This document shows positions 27,717 to 35,788 of a stretch of DNA of 64,000 nt, piece by piece. The notes beneath the pieces are model-generated. The model was not told where the DNA came from. It worked only from the letters and a program-made list of their open reading frames with translations, and ran no database searches. The stretch's first letter is position 1, and every line of letters begins with the position of its first letter. The stretch spans positions 496,001-560,000 of the forward strand of contig NZ_MSCJ01000001.1 in assembly GCF_002954615.1 (NCBI RefSeq), written 5' to 3'. This DNA is from Photobacterium angustum (GTDB taxonomy: Bacteria > Pseudomonadota > Gammaproteobacteria > Enterobacterales > Vibrionaceae). The translations under genes were made by a program, and so were the position numbers.

Positions 27717-28123
27717 TGCAAAAGCTTAAAACAATCGTTGTTGTTGCGGGAGTTATTGAGAAAGAAGGTAAGTACCTACTTGCTCAGCGATTAGATAATG
27801 CGAGCCAAGGTGGTTTATGGGAATTTCCTGGTGGTAAAGTTGAAGTGGGTGAATTACCAGAACATGCATTAGAGCGTGAGCTTATGGAAGAGTTAGCGAT
27901 CACAACTAAAACACAACAATGGTTGGCGGATAGCGTATTTGACTACGGTGATAAAGTCATCGAGTTAAAAGGTTATTTAACTCGATGGTGTGAAGGGGAT
28001 ATTGTATTAAATACGCATCAAGCTATGGTGTGGGTGAGTTTAAACGAATTTAAACGCTATACATTATGTCCTGCTGATTACCCTATTCTAACTGCCTTAG
28101 AACAAATCGCATTAATGAAGTAA
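27716..28123 (+). CDS. Nudix hydrolase, NudG-like (deoxy)nucleoside triphosphate pyrophosphohydrolase
   Basis: This 135-residue Nudix enzyme cleaves (deoxy)nucleoside triphosphates to the monophosphate and pyrophosphate. The Nudix box is complete: GGKVEVGELPEHALERELMEELAI (about 37-60). LLAQRLDNASQGGLWEFPGGK precedes it, and the C-terminal LCPADYPIL resembles E. coli NudG (CTP/5-methyl-dCTP/8-oxo-dGTP hydrolase) more than MutT. Substrate assignment is therefore tentative. Its ATG overlaps the stop of the upstream UPF0149 gene by one base, and a strong terminator follows. Confidence 0.85.
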   Translation: MQKLKTIVVVAGVIEKEGKYLLAQRLDNASQGGLWEFPGGKVEVGELPEHALERELMEELAITTKTQQWLADSVFDYGDKVIELKGYLTRWCEGDIVLNTHQAMVWVSLNEFKRYTLCPADYPILTALEQIALMK

Positions 28124-28132
28124 GTACTAACA

Positions 28133-28170
28133 AAAAAGCGAAGCCTAGTAATCTAGTCTTCGCTTTTTCT
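28133..28170. terminator. Bidirectional terminator between the Nudix gene and dsbB
   Basis: AAAAAGCGAAG and CTTCGCTTTTT form an 11-base stem extended by a CTAG/CTAG pairing, with T-runs on both sides. Confidence 0.85.
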
Positions 28171-28192
28171 ATCTTATTTATTCGTTGCTAAC

Positions 28193-28711
28193 TTAAGCTG
28201 ATTTCTTACCGAAGAATTGAGCGATAACCATGACTGCCCAAACAATAAGATTTCCAGCAAAAATAACAACCAACCATTGTGGCATCGTTAGTGTTAAGAA
28301 ATGCCAAACAATTTTGGCACAATCACCGTATGCTTCAAACATCCAAGGAGCCCAATGGTTTATTGGCGCCCAACTTGGAAATCGGACGAATAAATCACAG
28401 GTTGCAAATGGTGATGGGTTTAACTGAAAACCCACATGTTGATAGGCCAATACAACACCGCGGTATGCACAATATCCCCAACCGGCTAAACCAATCCAAC
28501 GGAAAATGGCATTTTGAGGGGCAATAAGACCAACAATAGCGGCAAAACCGATCCCCATCATCGCGACACGTTCATAAACACACATCACACATGGTGCAAG
28601 GTTCATTACATGTTGAAAGAATAGGGCACAACCTTCAAAGATAACAATAGAAAGAAGTAATAGCAGCCATGCTAAACGTGATTTTGAAAAGGTATTGAGG
28701 TATTGCATCAT
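28193..28711 (-). CDS. dsbB: Disulfide bond formation protein DsbB
   Basis: DsbB is an inner-membrane protein that reoxidises periplasmic DsbA and passes electrons to quinone. The 172-residue product has four membrane helices and both redox pairs: Cys41/Cys44 in APCVMC and Cys105/Cys131 in the second periplasmic loop (FATCDLF and GDCAK). The arginine in VYERVA near the quinone site is conserved. nhaB lies upstream on the same strand, as in E. coli, but a terminator hairpin separates them. The first two codons are both ATG; either could start. Confidence 0.94.
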   Translation of the reverse strand: MMQYLNTFSKSRLAWLLLLLSIVIFEGCALFFQHVMNLAPCVMCVYERVAMMGIGFAAIVGLIAPQNAIFRWIGLAGWGYCAYRGVVLAYQHVGFQLNPSPFATCDLFVRFPSWAPINHWAPWMFEAYGDCAKIVWHFLTLTMPQWLVVIFAGNLIVWAVMVIAQFFGKKSA

Positions 28712-28740
28712 CGATACTCTACGTACTAATTAAGATAAAA

Positions 28741-28766
28741 GAAAACCCTGAACTATCAGGGTTTTC
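28741..28766 (-). terminator. Hairpin between nhaB and dsbB
   Basis: GAAAACCCTGA and TCAGGGTTTTC form a perfect 11-base stem with loop ACTA. Read leftward it is followed by TTTTATCTT, so it probably ends nhaB transcription. Confidence 0.75.
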
Positions 28767-28852
28767 ATATACGTTATGACACTAATCTAACATCAATATT
28801 CAATCATAGCTTTATAGATAAGTAAATCATCTGTCAATTTCGCTATTGTGAA

Positions 28853-30439
28853 TTAGTGAGCAAGTGCCGGTATTGTTGCAGCGGCTGATGATGCATCAGT
28901 GATCCAGCCCATGGTATAGAACCAATCTGTCATTGGGACTAGCATTAGCTCAATGCCGGCTAAACCTACGGATGCAAGTACAATAGTGTAAGGTAACGCC
29001 ATGTATACCATACGACCGTAAGAAAGACGGATTAGTGGGGCTATAGCCGAAGTTAAAGCAAACAAGAATGCCGCTTGACCATTTGGCGTTGCTACTGATG
29101 GTAAGTTAGTACCTGTATTGATTGCAACGGCTAACATATCAAACTGACTACGGTTAATAACACCGTTTGTTAGTGCAGTTTTTACTTCATTAATATATAC
29201 AGTACCAACGAATACGTTGTCTGAAACCATAGATAGTAAGCCATTCGCAATGTAGAACATAGTAAGCTGTGAACTACCTTCAAGGCTTAATACCCAATGA
29301 ATAATAGGCGCGAATAGTTGTTGATCAATGATTACCGCAACGATAGAGAAGAACACCGCAAGTAGTGCAGTAAAGGGTAGCGCTTCTTCAAATGCTTTAC
29401 CTAGAGCGTGCTCTTCGGTGATACCAGTAAATGATGTTGCCAAAATAATAACGGTCAAACCGATTAAACCCACTGCAGCTAAGTGCATTGCAAGGCCGAT
29501 AATTAACCATACTGCAATTGCTGCTTGAATAATTAATTTAGCGTAGTCAAGGTTAGTACGTGATTTACGTTCTTCATTATCAAAGTCGACTAAGATTTGG
29601 CGAACATTTTCAGGTAATTCTGCACCGTAGCCACAGATTTTAAATTTCTCAACCAGTGCACAGGTTAACAAGCCACAGAAAAAGACAGGGACAGTAACGG
29701 GCGCCATACGAATAATAAATTCACCAAAATCCCAACCAGCTTGATCGGCAATGATTAAGTTTTGTGGTTCACCTACCATTGTCATTACGCCACCTAACGC
29801 TGTACCCACACCAGCATGCATTAGCAAGCTACGTAGGAATGCACGGTAATTTTCCAAGTCATCGCGGCTTAGTTCTGGAACGTGATTATCATTGGTATGA
29901 TCATGATTAGAATGAGGATCTTGCCCTGAAGCAACCTTATGATAAATGCTGTAGAAACCAACTGTTACACTGATAACAACCGCAATAACGGTTAGTGCAT
30001 CAAGGAAAGCGGAAAGAAAAGCGGCCATCACACAAAATGCGAGAGAAAGTAAAATTTTAGAGCGGATGCCGATTAATATTTTAGTAAACATGAACAACAA
30101 TAGCTGTTTCATGAAGTAGATACCCGCGACCATAAAGACCAGTAAGAGTAGCACTTCAATATTTGCAACAAGTTCATGTTTGACTTGATCTGCACTTGTC
30201 ATTCCAATGGCAACAGCTTCTATTGCCAATAAACCACCAGGTTGTAATGGGTAACACTTTAATGCCATTGCAAGCGTGAAGATGAATTCGATTACTAACA
30301 ACCAGCCAGCAACAAACGGATCAATAAGAAAAAAGACAATAGGGTTAATGATCAAAAAAGTAATGATTGCGATTTTGTACCAGTCAGGTGCCTTACCCAA
30401 AAAGTTTTTGATAAAGGCATTCCCTAGCGATATAGCCAT
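28853..30439 (-). CDS. nhaB: Sodium/proton antiporter NhaB
   Basis: NhaB exports Na+ in exchange for H+ across the inner membrane. The 528-residue product aligns from [22 protein letters not shown] with E. coli NhaB and has about a dozen membrane helices. Conserved stretches include [52 protein letters not shown] and [21 protein letters not shown]. The frame is open to 30568, but ATG 30439 matches the family start. fadR lies divergently upstream, as in E. coli, across a 520-base gap. Sodium tolerance would suit a marine organism. Confidence 0.95.
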   Translation of the reverse strand: MAISLGNAFIKNFLGKAPDWYKIAIITFLIINPIVFFLIDPFVAGWLLVIEFIFTLAMALKCYPLQPGGLLAIEAVAIGMTSADQVKHELVANIEVLLLLVFMVAGIYFMKQLLLFMFTKILIGIRSKILLSLAFCVMAAFLSAFLDALTVIAVVISVTVGFYSIYHKVASGQDPHSNHDHTNDNHVPELSRDDLENYRAFLRSLLMHAGVGTALGGVMTMVGEPQNLIIADQAGWDFGEFIIRMAPVTVPVFFCGLLTCALVEKFKICGYGAELPENVRQILVDFDNEERKSRTNLDYAKLIIQAAIAVWLIIGLAMHLAAVGLIGLTVIILATSFTGITEEHALGKAFEEALPFTALLAVFFSIVAVIIDQQLFAPIIHWVLSLEGSSQLTMFYIANGLLSMVSDNVFVGTVYINEVKTALTNGVINRSQFDMLAVAINTGTNLPSVATPNGQAAFLFALTSAIAPLIRLSYGRMVYMALPYTIVLASVGLAGIELMLVPMTDWFYTMGWITDASSAAATIPALAH

Positions 30440-30959
30440 GTGTTGGATCTCTTTATTATTAGCGCAAAATAGTATGGATCTGATGTCGGCTAAATGCCTT
30501 GATTGATCAATCAGCAGGGTAATCAGTCGCTTCTTGCAAAAGATTATTGGTCGAGATTGAGGTATCAAAGTTAAACAAGAGTATCGTTCTCGGATGTTTT
30601 AACTTTCTTAGGCAGCAGCTTCCATTCGCTCCCAGTTCATCTTTACATAACTCTACCGTTTAAGAGGGATTAGTCAATAAGTTAAACAAAAATGCAATTA
30701 TTTCGTTACATTTTCATCTTGAAATGGGAGTTGAATATGTCAGTGTTATAAACCGCACAGTATACAGAAAATATGACAGGAATTGTTAGATGCATTCATA
30801 ATCCCTCTTTTTTAGTGAGCGGTTTAACAATATCGTTGTATTTTTATACTTCTCTTTCATGTTCATGTCAGAGTTAGTAGCGAGGTTTCTTCTCAGAAGA
30901 AACTAGTGGTATGATGAGTACAATTATAAAGTGCATGAAGCGAACTGGATTTTACTTAG
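30440..30959. other. Divergent regulatory region between nhaB and fadR
   Basis: This 520-base region shows no supported gene. It must hold the promoters of nhaB (leftward) and fadR (rightward). A weak FadR-like half-match lies at 30904-30920. No strong terminator or clear sigma-70 pair was recognised. Confidence 0.4.
30904..30920 (+). promoter_or_regulatory. Possible weak FadR site upstream of fadR
   Basis: TAGTGGTATGATGAGTA shares the TGGT..GA....G core positions of the FadR operator (ANCTGGTCNGACCNGNT) 40 bases before fadR. Symmetry is poor, so autoregulation from this site is only a suggestion. Confidence 0.22.
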
Positions 30960-31811
30960 ATGGTCATTAAGGCAGATAGCCCAGCGACATTTGCTGAGAA
31001 ATATATTATTGAAAGCATTTGGAATAATCACTTTCCTCAGGGGTCGATTCTTCCTGCTGAGCGTGAACTTTCAGAGTTAATTGGAGTAACTCGAACAACA
31101 TTACGTGAAGTATTGCAGCGTTTAGCGCGAGATGGATGGTTAACCATCCAACATGGTAAGCCAACGCGTGTTAATAACTACATGGATACTTCAGGTTTAA
31201 ATATTCTCGATACCTTAGTGACATTAGATGGGCAGGATGTTCAACGTGTATTAACCGATCTTCTTGCTGCTCGAACTGATATTAGTAGCGTATTTATGCG
31301 TTACGCCGTAAAAGGTAACGCAGAAGAGTCGGGTATTTTAATTCAGCATGTCATTGATTCAGTTGAAAGGCTTCGTAAAGCATCAAGCTTTGCTGAGTTT
31401 ATTGAAAACAGTGATGATCGTATTGATCTTATTCAAGAAGTTAAAAAAATCGTAGATAAATACGGCAAAGATGATCCACAGCTTTGTGAAGAAATTTGTT
31501 TAGCTCGTGCGTTCAACTATTATGATTATCGTCTATTCCAAGGCATGGCGGGTAAGTCTGGTAATACACTTTATGTTTTAACTATTAATGGCTTACGTAA
31601 AATTTATACGCGTGTTGGTGGTTATTACTTTATGAAGCCAGAAGCATGTGAATTAGCATTAAATTTCTACCGCGACATGAAATCATACTGTGATGAAAAC
31701 AAGCCAGAATTAGTCGCTGATCGTATTCGTTTGTATGGACGTGAAAGTGGTGCTATCTGGTATAGCCACCGTGTTGAAATTTCAAAGTACATGTACGAAG
31801 AAGAGCAATAA
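30960..31811 (+). CDS. fadR: Fatty-acid metabolism regulator FadR, Vibrio-type with insertion
   Basis: FadR is a GntR-family dimer that represses fatty-acid degradation genes and activates fabA/fabB; long-chain acyl-CoA releases it from DNA. The 283-residue product has a winged helix (about 1-75) nearly identical to E. coli FadR: PAERELSELIGVTRTTLREVLQRLARDGWL. The ligand domain contains about 40 extra residues (roughly 138-177, SSFAEFIENSDDRIDL to DDPQLCEE). Such an insertion is known in Vibrio cholerae FadR, where it makes a second acyl-CoA site. A near-consensus operator for this protein lies before fadH at 48.5 kb. Confidence 0.96.
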   Translation: MVIKADSPATFAEKYIIESIWNNHFPQGSILPAERELSELIGVTRTTLREVLQRLARDGWLTIQHGKPTRVNNYMDTSGLNILDTLVTLDGQDVQRVLTDLLAARTDISSVFMRYAVKGNAEESGILIQHVIDSVERLRKASSFAEFIENSDDRIDLIQEVKKIVDKYGKDDPQLCEEICLARAFNYYDYRLFQGMAGKSGNTLYVLTINGLRKIYTRVGGYYFMKPEACELALNFYRDMKSYCDENKPELVADRIRLYGRESGAIWYSHRVEISKYMYEEEQ

Positions 31812-31837
31812 GTTAAAATTACTGCACCCAATATTAG

Positions 31838-31866
31838 ACCAAGTGTTAAGCACTTGGTTTTTTTAT
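31838..31866 (+). terminator. Terminator of fadR
   Basis: ACCAAGTG and CACTTGGT form a perfect 8-base stem with loop TTAAG, followed by seven Ts. Confidence 0.85.
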
Positions 31867-31982
31867 GTCTGTATATCTGCTGTTTAAATCAGCATCTTGA
31901 TGTAAATAGGAATAGTTGAAGGTGAATAACTCGATTGTAAGTTGATTGTATAGTTAGCATAACTAATAATTAAGGATTAATT

Positions 31983-32006
31983 ATGTTAATAAAATGGTCA
32001 GTATGA
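31983..32006 (+). CDS. Possible 7-codon leader peptide coupled to the membrane regulator
   Basis: AAGGA at 31972-31976 is ideally spaced (six bases) for ATG 31983, which reads MLIKWSV and then TGA at 32004-32006. That stop overlaps ATG 32003, an in-frame start of the following regulator, as ATGA. The regulator's own candidate starts (31994, 32003) have no closer Shine-Dalgarno. Translation of the regulator may therefore depend on ribosomes finishing this short frame. Whether the peptide itself matters is unknown. Confidence 0.35.
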   Translation: MLIKWSV

Positions 32007-32848
32007 CAAGCAGTGAAGTGTACCGAATTGGTTCCGTAACCTACGACAGTTCCACACGAACTCTTACTCATGACAATGGACAGACTGAGTATTTTACCCC
32101 CCGTGTGAGTGATGTATTTTTACTTTTACTGGCACACCAAGGTAAGTGTGTAGAAAAAGAGTTTTTATTATCTCAGTGCTGGGGAGACACGATTGTATCT
32201 GAGCAGGCTTTAACGAATGTGATTTCTAAACTTAGAAAAGTATTAGCTAAGCATGCTTTAGAAATGATTACGATCACAACAGTCAGTAAGTCTGGCTATT
32301 TACTTGAAGTAAAAGAAGAAAATTTCAGCTCTAAATACCAACAAGAGAGTTGCGACAGTATACTAGAACACGTTTCAGAGGATGTCGTTGTAGAGAAAGA
32401 TAACGTCAAGATAAAAGAAACGCAACTGCCACTCTACTCCAATAAGCGTGTTTTTTATTTTCTACTTATTATTACTATTATGCTAGTAAGCATGTTTATT
32501 TATACGAATAATAAAATAAGTACATTACCGTACTTTATTGATACTAAAAATTATAACAATGAATTAATCGTTGGAAGCAATCATATATATTACGATAATA
32601 TTGATAAATATAAAGTCGATAAGATTTTCTTTATAAAAGATATAAAGAAAGGTGTTTCATCAATATGTAAATCTAAGGTTTTCATACAATTTTATTATAA
32701 TACAAGAATTGCTAATAATACGGCAGTAGTTGTATTTATAATTACATCTGATGGTAGGACATTTAACTTTAGAATGTCTAAATATATTAATGGTGGGTTC
32801 TCTAAACAGTTGAATGATTATTTGAAGAGTAAAGAAATAATATGTTGA
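31994..32848 (+). CDS. ToxR/VtrA-like membrane-bound transcription factor
   Basis: This 284-residue one-component regulator has an N-terminal OmpR/PhoB-type winged helix (about 9-107, with EFLLSQCWGDTIVSEQALTNVISKLRKVL and the closing TTVSKSGYLLEV). A linker, a single membrane helix (about 153-170) and a small C-terminal periplasmic domain (about 171-284) follow. Cys225 and the final Cys284 are the only periplasmic cysteines and could pair, as in ToxR. It overlaps the next gene by seven bases, like vtrA and vtrC of Vibrio parahaemolyticus. The linker and periplasmic parts are much more AT-rich than the flanking core genes. The start may be 32003 instead of 31994. Ligand and targets are unknown. 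Confidence 0.85.
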   Translation: MVSMTSSEVYRIGSVTYDSSTRTLTHDNGQTEYFTPRVSDVFLLLLAHQGKCVEKEFLLSQCWGDTIVSEQALTNVISKLRKVLAKHALEMITITTVSKSGYLLEVKEENFSSKYQQESCDSILEHVSEDVVVEKDNVKIKETQLPLYSNKRVFYFLLIITIMLVSMFIYTNNKISTLPYFIDTKNYNNELIVGSNHIYYDNIDKYKVDKIFFIKDIKKGVSSICKSKVFIQFYYNTRIANNTAVVVFIITSDGRTFNFRMSKYINGGFSKQLNDYLKSKEIIC

Positions 32849-33330
32849 AGTATATTAATGCAGTATTGGTAATCATCATCTTTTTTCTTTTTATAGGTGT
32901 TTTTTACTTATATACAAATAAAGATAATTTAGTATCAACGACTTGGGTATGCGACCAAGTAAAATCGGGGTTTATATCGAAATCATATACTAAATATAGT
33001 CATATATCTGAAAGTATGATTTTGACATTTAGCTCTAAAAGTAGCTTTTTGATTAATGAATTTATTCAAGCTCAGGAAGGAAGTGATGATATTAAGTTGA
33101 TGGAACTTTATTATGAAGGCGATTACATACAAACTAGAGATCATTTAACTTTGAACTTTAATCGTGTTCGAATATTAAAAGAACATGATGATTCTAATTT
33201 AAATAAAGCCTATAAAGATTATGAGGGTTATAGCATATTCTATCGCTATAAAAGAATCGATGATAAATTGTATTTTTTCACGGATAGTAAAAATGAAGCG
33301 TTTGATATGGTTTGTTATACGGATAAATAG
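32842..33330 (+). CDS. Small membrane-anchored periplasmic protein, candidate VtrC-like partner
   Basis: This 162-residue protein has one N-terminal membrane helix (about 7-24) and a periplasmic domain. Its alternating hydrophobic strands (TTWVCDQV, SMILTFSS, LMELYYEGDYI, DHLTLNF, GYSIFYRYKRI, KLYFFTD, FDMVCYTDK) suggest a small lipocalin-like beta-barrel. Cys37 and Cys158 near the two ends could form a disulfide. It starts inside the 3' end of the ToxR-like gene (ATGTTGA overlap). That position, size and topology match ToxS/VtrC-type partners that form a sensor with the regulator. I recognise no specific family; the barrel fold is inference from strand pattern. Confidence 0.7.
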   Translation: MLKYINAVLVIIIFFLFIGVFYLYTNKDNLVSTTWVCDQVKSGFISKSYTKYSHISESMILTFSSKSSFLINEFIQAQEGSDDIKLMELYYEGDYIQTRDHLTLNFNRVRILKEHDDSNLNKAYKDYEGYSIFYRYKRIDDKLYFFTDSKNEAFDMVCYTDK

Positions 33331-33480
33331 AATTTAAATTTGAATTATCCTTATGATTTAATTTGTTTTTTATTTTTATTTATTTTTAGTGTAGTTAAGG
33401 TTTGTTTTTCGTTTGTTTTTTTTAGACATGATTTACTAAGCTGAGCACCTCTTTTGTAAAGCAGTTTAAAAAGTAAAAAC

Positions 33481-34092
33481 ATGAAAAAATTATTATTAGT
33501 GACACTTATTGGTACATTAACGTCATCATATGCATCTGCGTCTGAAAACCCATCTAACAAATATAATGGGTTTTATATTGGTGCAGGTGTAGGTACTACT
33601 GATTTTCATTATGATAAATCACTTACACCCAGTTTTGAAAATAACAACGAAGTTAGTTATTCAAATAAAGCTGATGGTGAAAGTTATAAACTAATTGCTG
33701 GTTATCAGTTTAACCGCGTAGTTGCTTTAGAAGCGCAATACACGACCTATGGTGATATTAAAAATACATTAGAAGTAAAAGGTCACAAGTTCACAGGTAA
33801 AACAGAGCATCAATCTTTCAGCCTAGCTGCAAACTTGGGTTATACTTTTGATAATGGTTTACGCCCTTTTGCTCTTGTTGGTTTAGGTCAAATTTCTGTT
33901 AAAGAGCCAGGATTTAAAGATGATGGTGGTTTAATTCGTTTAGGTGCGGGTTTAGAATATCAGATTCAACAAGTACCAGGCTTAGGTATTCGAACTGCTT
34001 ATGAAGCAGACTTCTATACACTTGAAGCGACGAATAAAGATTATGATATGTCTATTGGCTCTTGGTACTTAGGCGCAACCTACAAGTTTTAA
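33481..34092 (+). CDS. Outer-membrane beta-barrel protein (OmpA-like porin family)
   Basis: This 203-residue exported protein has a signal peptide (about 1-20, ending YASA) and then an eight-strand-type barrel with alternating aromatic and polar residues. It contains GFYIGAGVGTTDFHY, YKLIAGYQFNRVVALEAQYTTYG, PFALVGLGQISVK and a C-terminal aromatic ending (WYLGATYKF) typical of BAM substrates. It has no OmpA peptidoglycan-binding domain. It lies 150 bases after the ToxR-like/VtrC-like pair. The leader between them is extremely T-rich, has no good Shine-Dalgarno and could be a target of the regulator. The specific function is unknown. Confidence 0.82.
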   Translation: MKKLLLVTLIGTLTSSYASASENPSNKYNGFYIGAGVGTTDFHYDKSLTPSFENNNEVSYSNKADGESYKLIAGYQFNRVVALEAQYTTYGDIKNTLEVKGHKFTGKTEHQSFSLAANLGYTFDNGLRPFALVGLGQISVKEPGFKDDGGLIRLGAGLEYQIQQVPGLGIRTAYEADFYTLEATNKDYDMSIGSWYLGATYKF

Positions 34093-34107
34093 TTTACTCT
34101 AATAAAT

Positions 34108-34150
34108 AAAACGCCACTAAAATTAAAAATTTCAGTGGCGTTATTTTTTA
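34108..34150. terminator. Terminator between the outer-membrane barrel gene and ycgB
   Basis: AACGCCACTGAAA-type arms (34110-34119 and 34132-34142) form a stem over an A-rich loop and run into ATTTTTTA. It lies between converging genes. Confidence 0.75.
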
Positions 34151-34165
34151 CGAGAGATAGAGAAT

Positions 34166-35695
34166 TTAAATCTCAGTATTATATTGTGTCTTAATTGGAC
34201 AAGTCGCAATGATTTGAGTACGTCCGTCCGGTAATTCTTCTTCTAATGTAACATCAAATCCCCAGAGGCGATGCAGATGTTTGATCACTTCTTTATGGCT
34301 ATCAGCAAGTGGGATCCGATTATGGGGGATATAGCGTAGTGTTAATGAGCGATCACCGCGCAAAGCAACATTCCATACTTGAATATTCGGTTCATTATTA
34401 CTGAGGTTATATTGTGAAGAGAGTTTTTCTCTTATCGCACGATAACCTTCTTCATTATGTATTGCACTCACTTCAACATAGTTATGACGATCATCATCGT
34501 TAACAGCAAAGAGCTTAAAATCTCGCATTAGTTTTGGCGATAAGAATTGGCTAATAAAGCTTTCATCTTTAAAATTTTCCATCGCAAAATGTAGGGTATC
34601 AAGCCAATTAGATCCTGCTATATCAGGAAACCAATGCTTATCCTCTTCTGTAGGGTTTTCACATATTCGACGTATATCTTGAAACATAGCAAACCCTAAA
34701 GCATAAGGGTTTATACCACTGTAATAGGGGCTGTTATATTCAGGCTGGGCAACAACATTAGTGTGACTATGGAGAAACTCCATAATGAAGCGTTCAGTCA
34801 CCAAGCCTTCATCATAGAGGTGATTAAGAATCGTGTAGTGCCAAAATGTCGCCCAGCCTTCATTCATAACCTGAGTTTGTTTTTGAGGATAAAAATATTG
34901 GCTTATCTTACGTACTATCCGGACTAATTCACGTTGCCAAGGTTCAAGCAACGGAGCGTGCTTTTCGAAGAAATAGAGGATATTTTCCTGTGGCTCAGAA
35001 GGAAATCGTGTTTCTTCAATCACGGTTTCTTTTTCGGCTTGAACAGGAATGGTGCGCCATAGCGAATTAACTTGCGATTGAAGGTAATCTTCACGGGCTT
35101 TTTGACGAGCCTTTTCTTCGACTAATGATATTTTTTGTGGACGTTTGTAACGATCCACACCGTAGTTCATTAATGCATGGCAGGAATCAATAAGCTTTTC
35201 GACGTCATTGACTCCGTATTTCTCCTCACATTCAGTAATGTACTTTCGAGCAAAGAGAAGATAATCGATAATTGAACTTGCATCAGTCCATGTTTTAAAC
35301 AGGTAATTACCTTTAAAAAATGAATTATGACCATAGCAGGCATGTGCCATTACTAAGGCTTGCATTGTGATGGTGTTTTCTTCCATTAGGTAAGCGATGC
35401 AAGGGTTCGAATTGATAACTATCTCATAGGCGAGTCCCATTTGCCCATGCTTATAGCCACGCTCTGTTTCAATAAAACGCTTACCAAAAGACCAATGATG
35501 GTAATTGATGGGCATACCGATACTTGAATAGGCATCCATCATTTGTTCGGCAGTAATGATCTCAATTTGGTTTGGATAGGCATCTAGGCGATAGTGCTCT
35601 GCAACTCGCTTGATCTCGACATGGTATTGTTCTAGTAAGTCAAAGGTCCAATCCGGTCCATCGCTGAGTGTTTTTGTTTTTGTCTTTGTATTCAT
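34166..35695 (-). CDS. ycgB: SpoVR-family protein YcgB
   Basis: This 509-residue cytoplasmic protein of the SpoVR/YcgB family contains ACYGHNSFFKGNYLF, the EGWATFWHYTILN helix and NPYALGFAMFQDI, all conserved from Bacillus SpoVR to E. coli YcgB. HEAD/HExxH-like residues suggest metal binding, but the enzymatic role is unknown. It is the last gene of the yeaG-yeaH-ycgB set on this strand. These three genes often co-occur and are linked to stress and stationary phase; recent work in other bacteria connects SpoVR-type proteins with cell-envelope remodelling. A hairpin (35739-35761) lies between it and yeaH. Confidence 0.92.
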   Translation of the reverse strand: MNTKTKTKTLSDGPDWTFDLLEQYHVEIKRVAEHYRLDAYPNQIEIITAEQMMDAYSSIGMPINYHHWSFGKRFIETERGYKHGQMGLAYEIVINSNPCIAYLMEENTITMQALVMAHACYGHNSFFKGNYLFKTWTDASSIIDYLLFARKYITECEEKYGVNDVEKLIDSCHALMNYGVDRYKRPQKISLVEEKARQKAREDYLQSQVNSLWRTIPVQAEKETVIEETRFPSEPQENILYFFEKHAPLLEPWQRELVRIVRKISQYFYPQKQTQVMNEGWATFWHYTILNHLYDEGLVTERFIMEFLHSHTNVVAQPEYNSPYYSGINPYALGFAMFQDIRRICENPTEEDKHWFPDIAGSNWLDTLHFAMENFKDESFISQFLSPKLMRDFKLFAVNDDDRHNYVEVSAIHNEEGYRAIREKLSSQYNLSNNEPNIQVWNVALRGDRSLTLRYIPHNRIPLADSHKEVIKHLHRLWGFDVTLEEELPDGRTQIIATCPIKTQYNTEI

Positions 35696-35738
35696 GACTA
35701 AGATCCCCTTAAAGCGCGTGATACCGGCCAGAAAGAGT

Positions 35739-35761
35739 AGCGATATTATTTCAATATCGCT
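35739..35761 (-). other. Hairpin between yeaH and ycgB
   Basis: AGCGATATT and AATATCGCT form a perfect 9-base stem with a 5-base loop. No long T-run follows in the leftward direction, so it may be an attenuating or mRNA-stabilising element rather than a full terminator. Confidence 0.5.
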
Positions 35762-35788
35762 GACTATCGTTTAGTAAGCTTTCAAATA

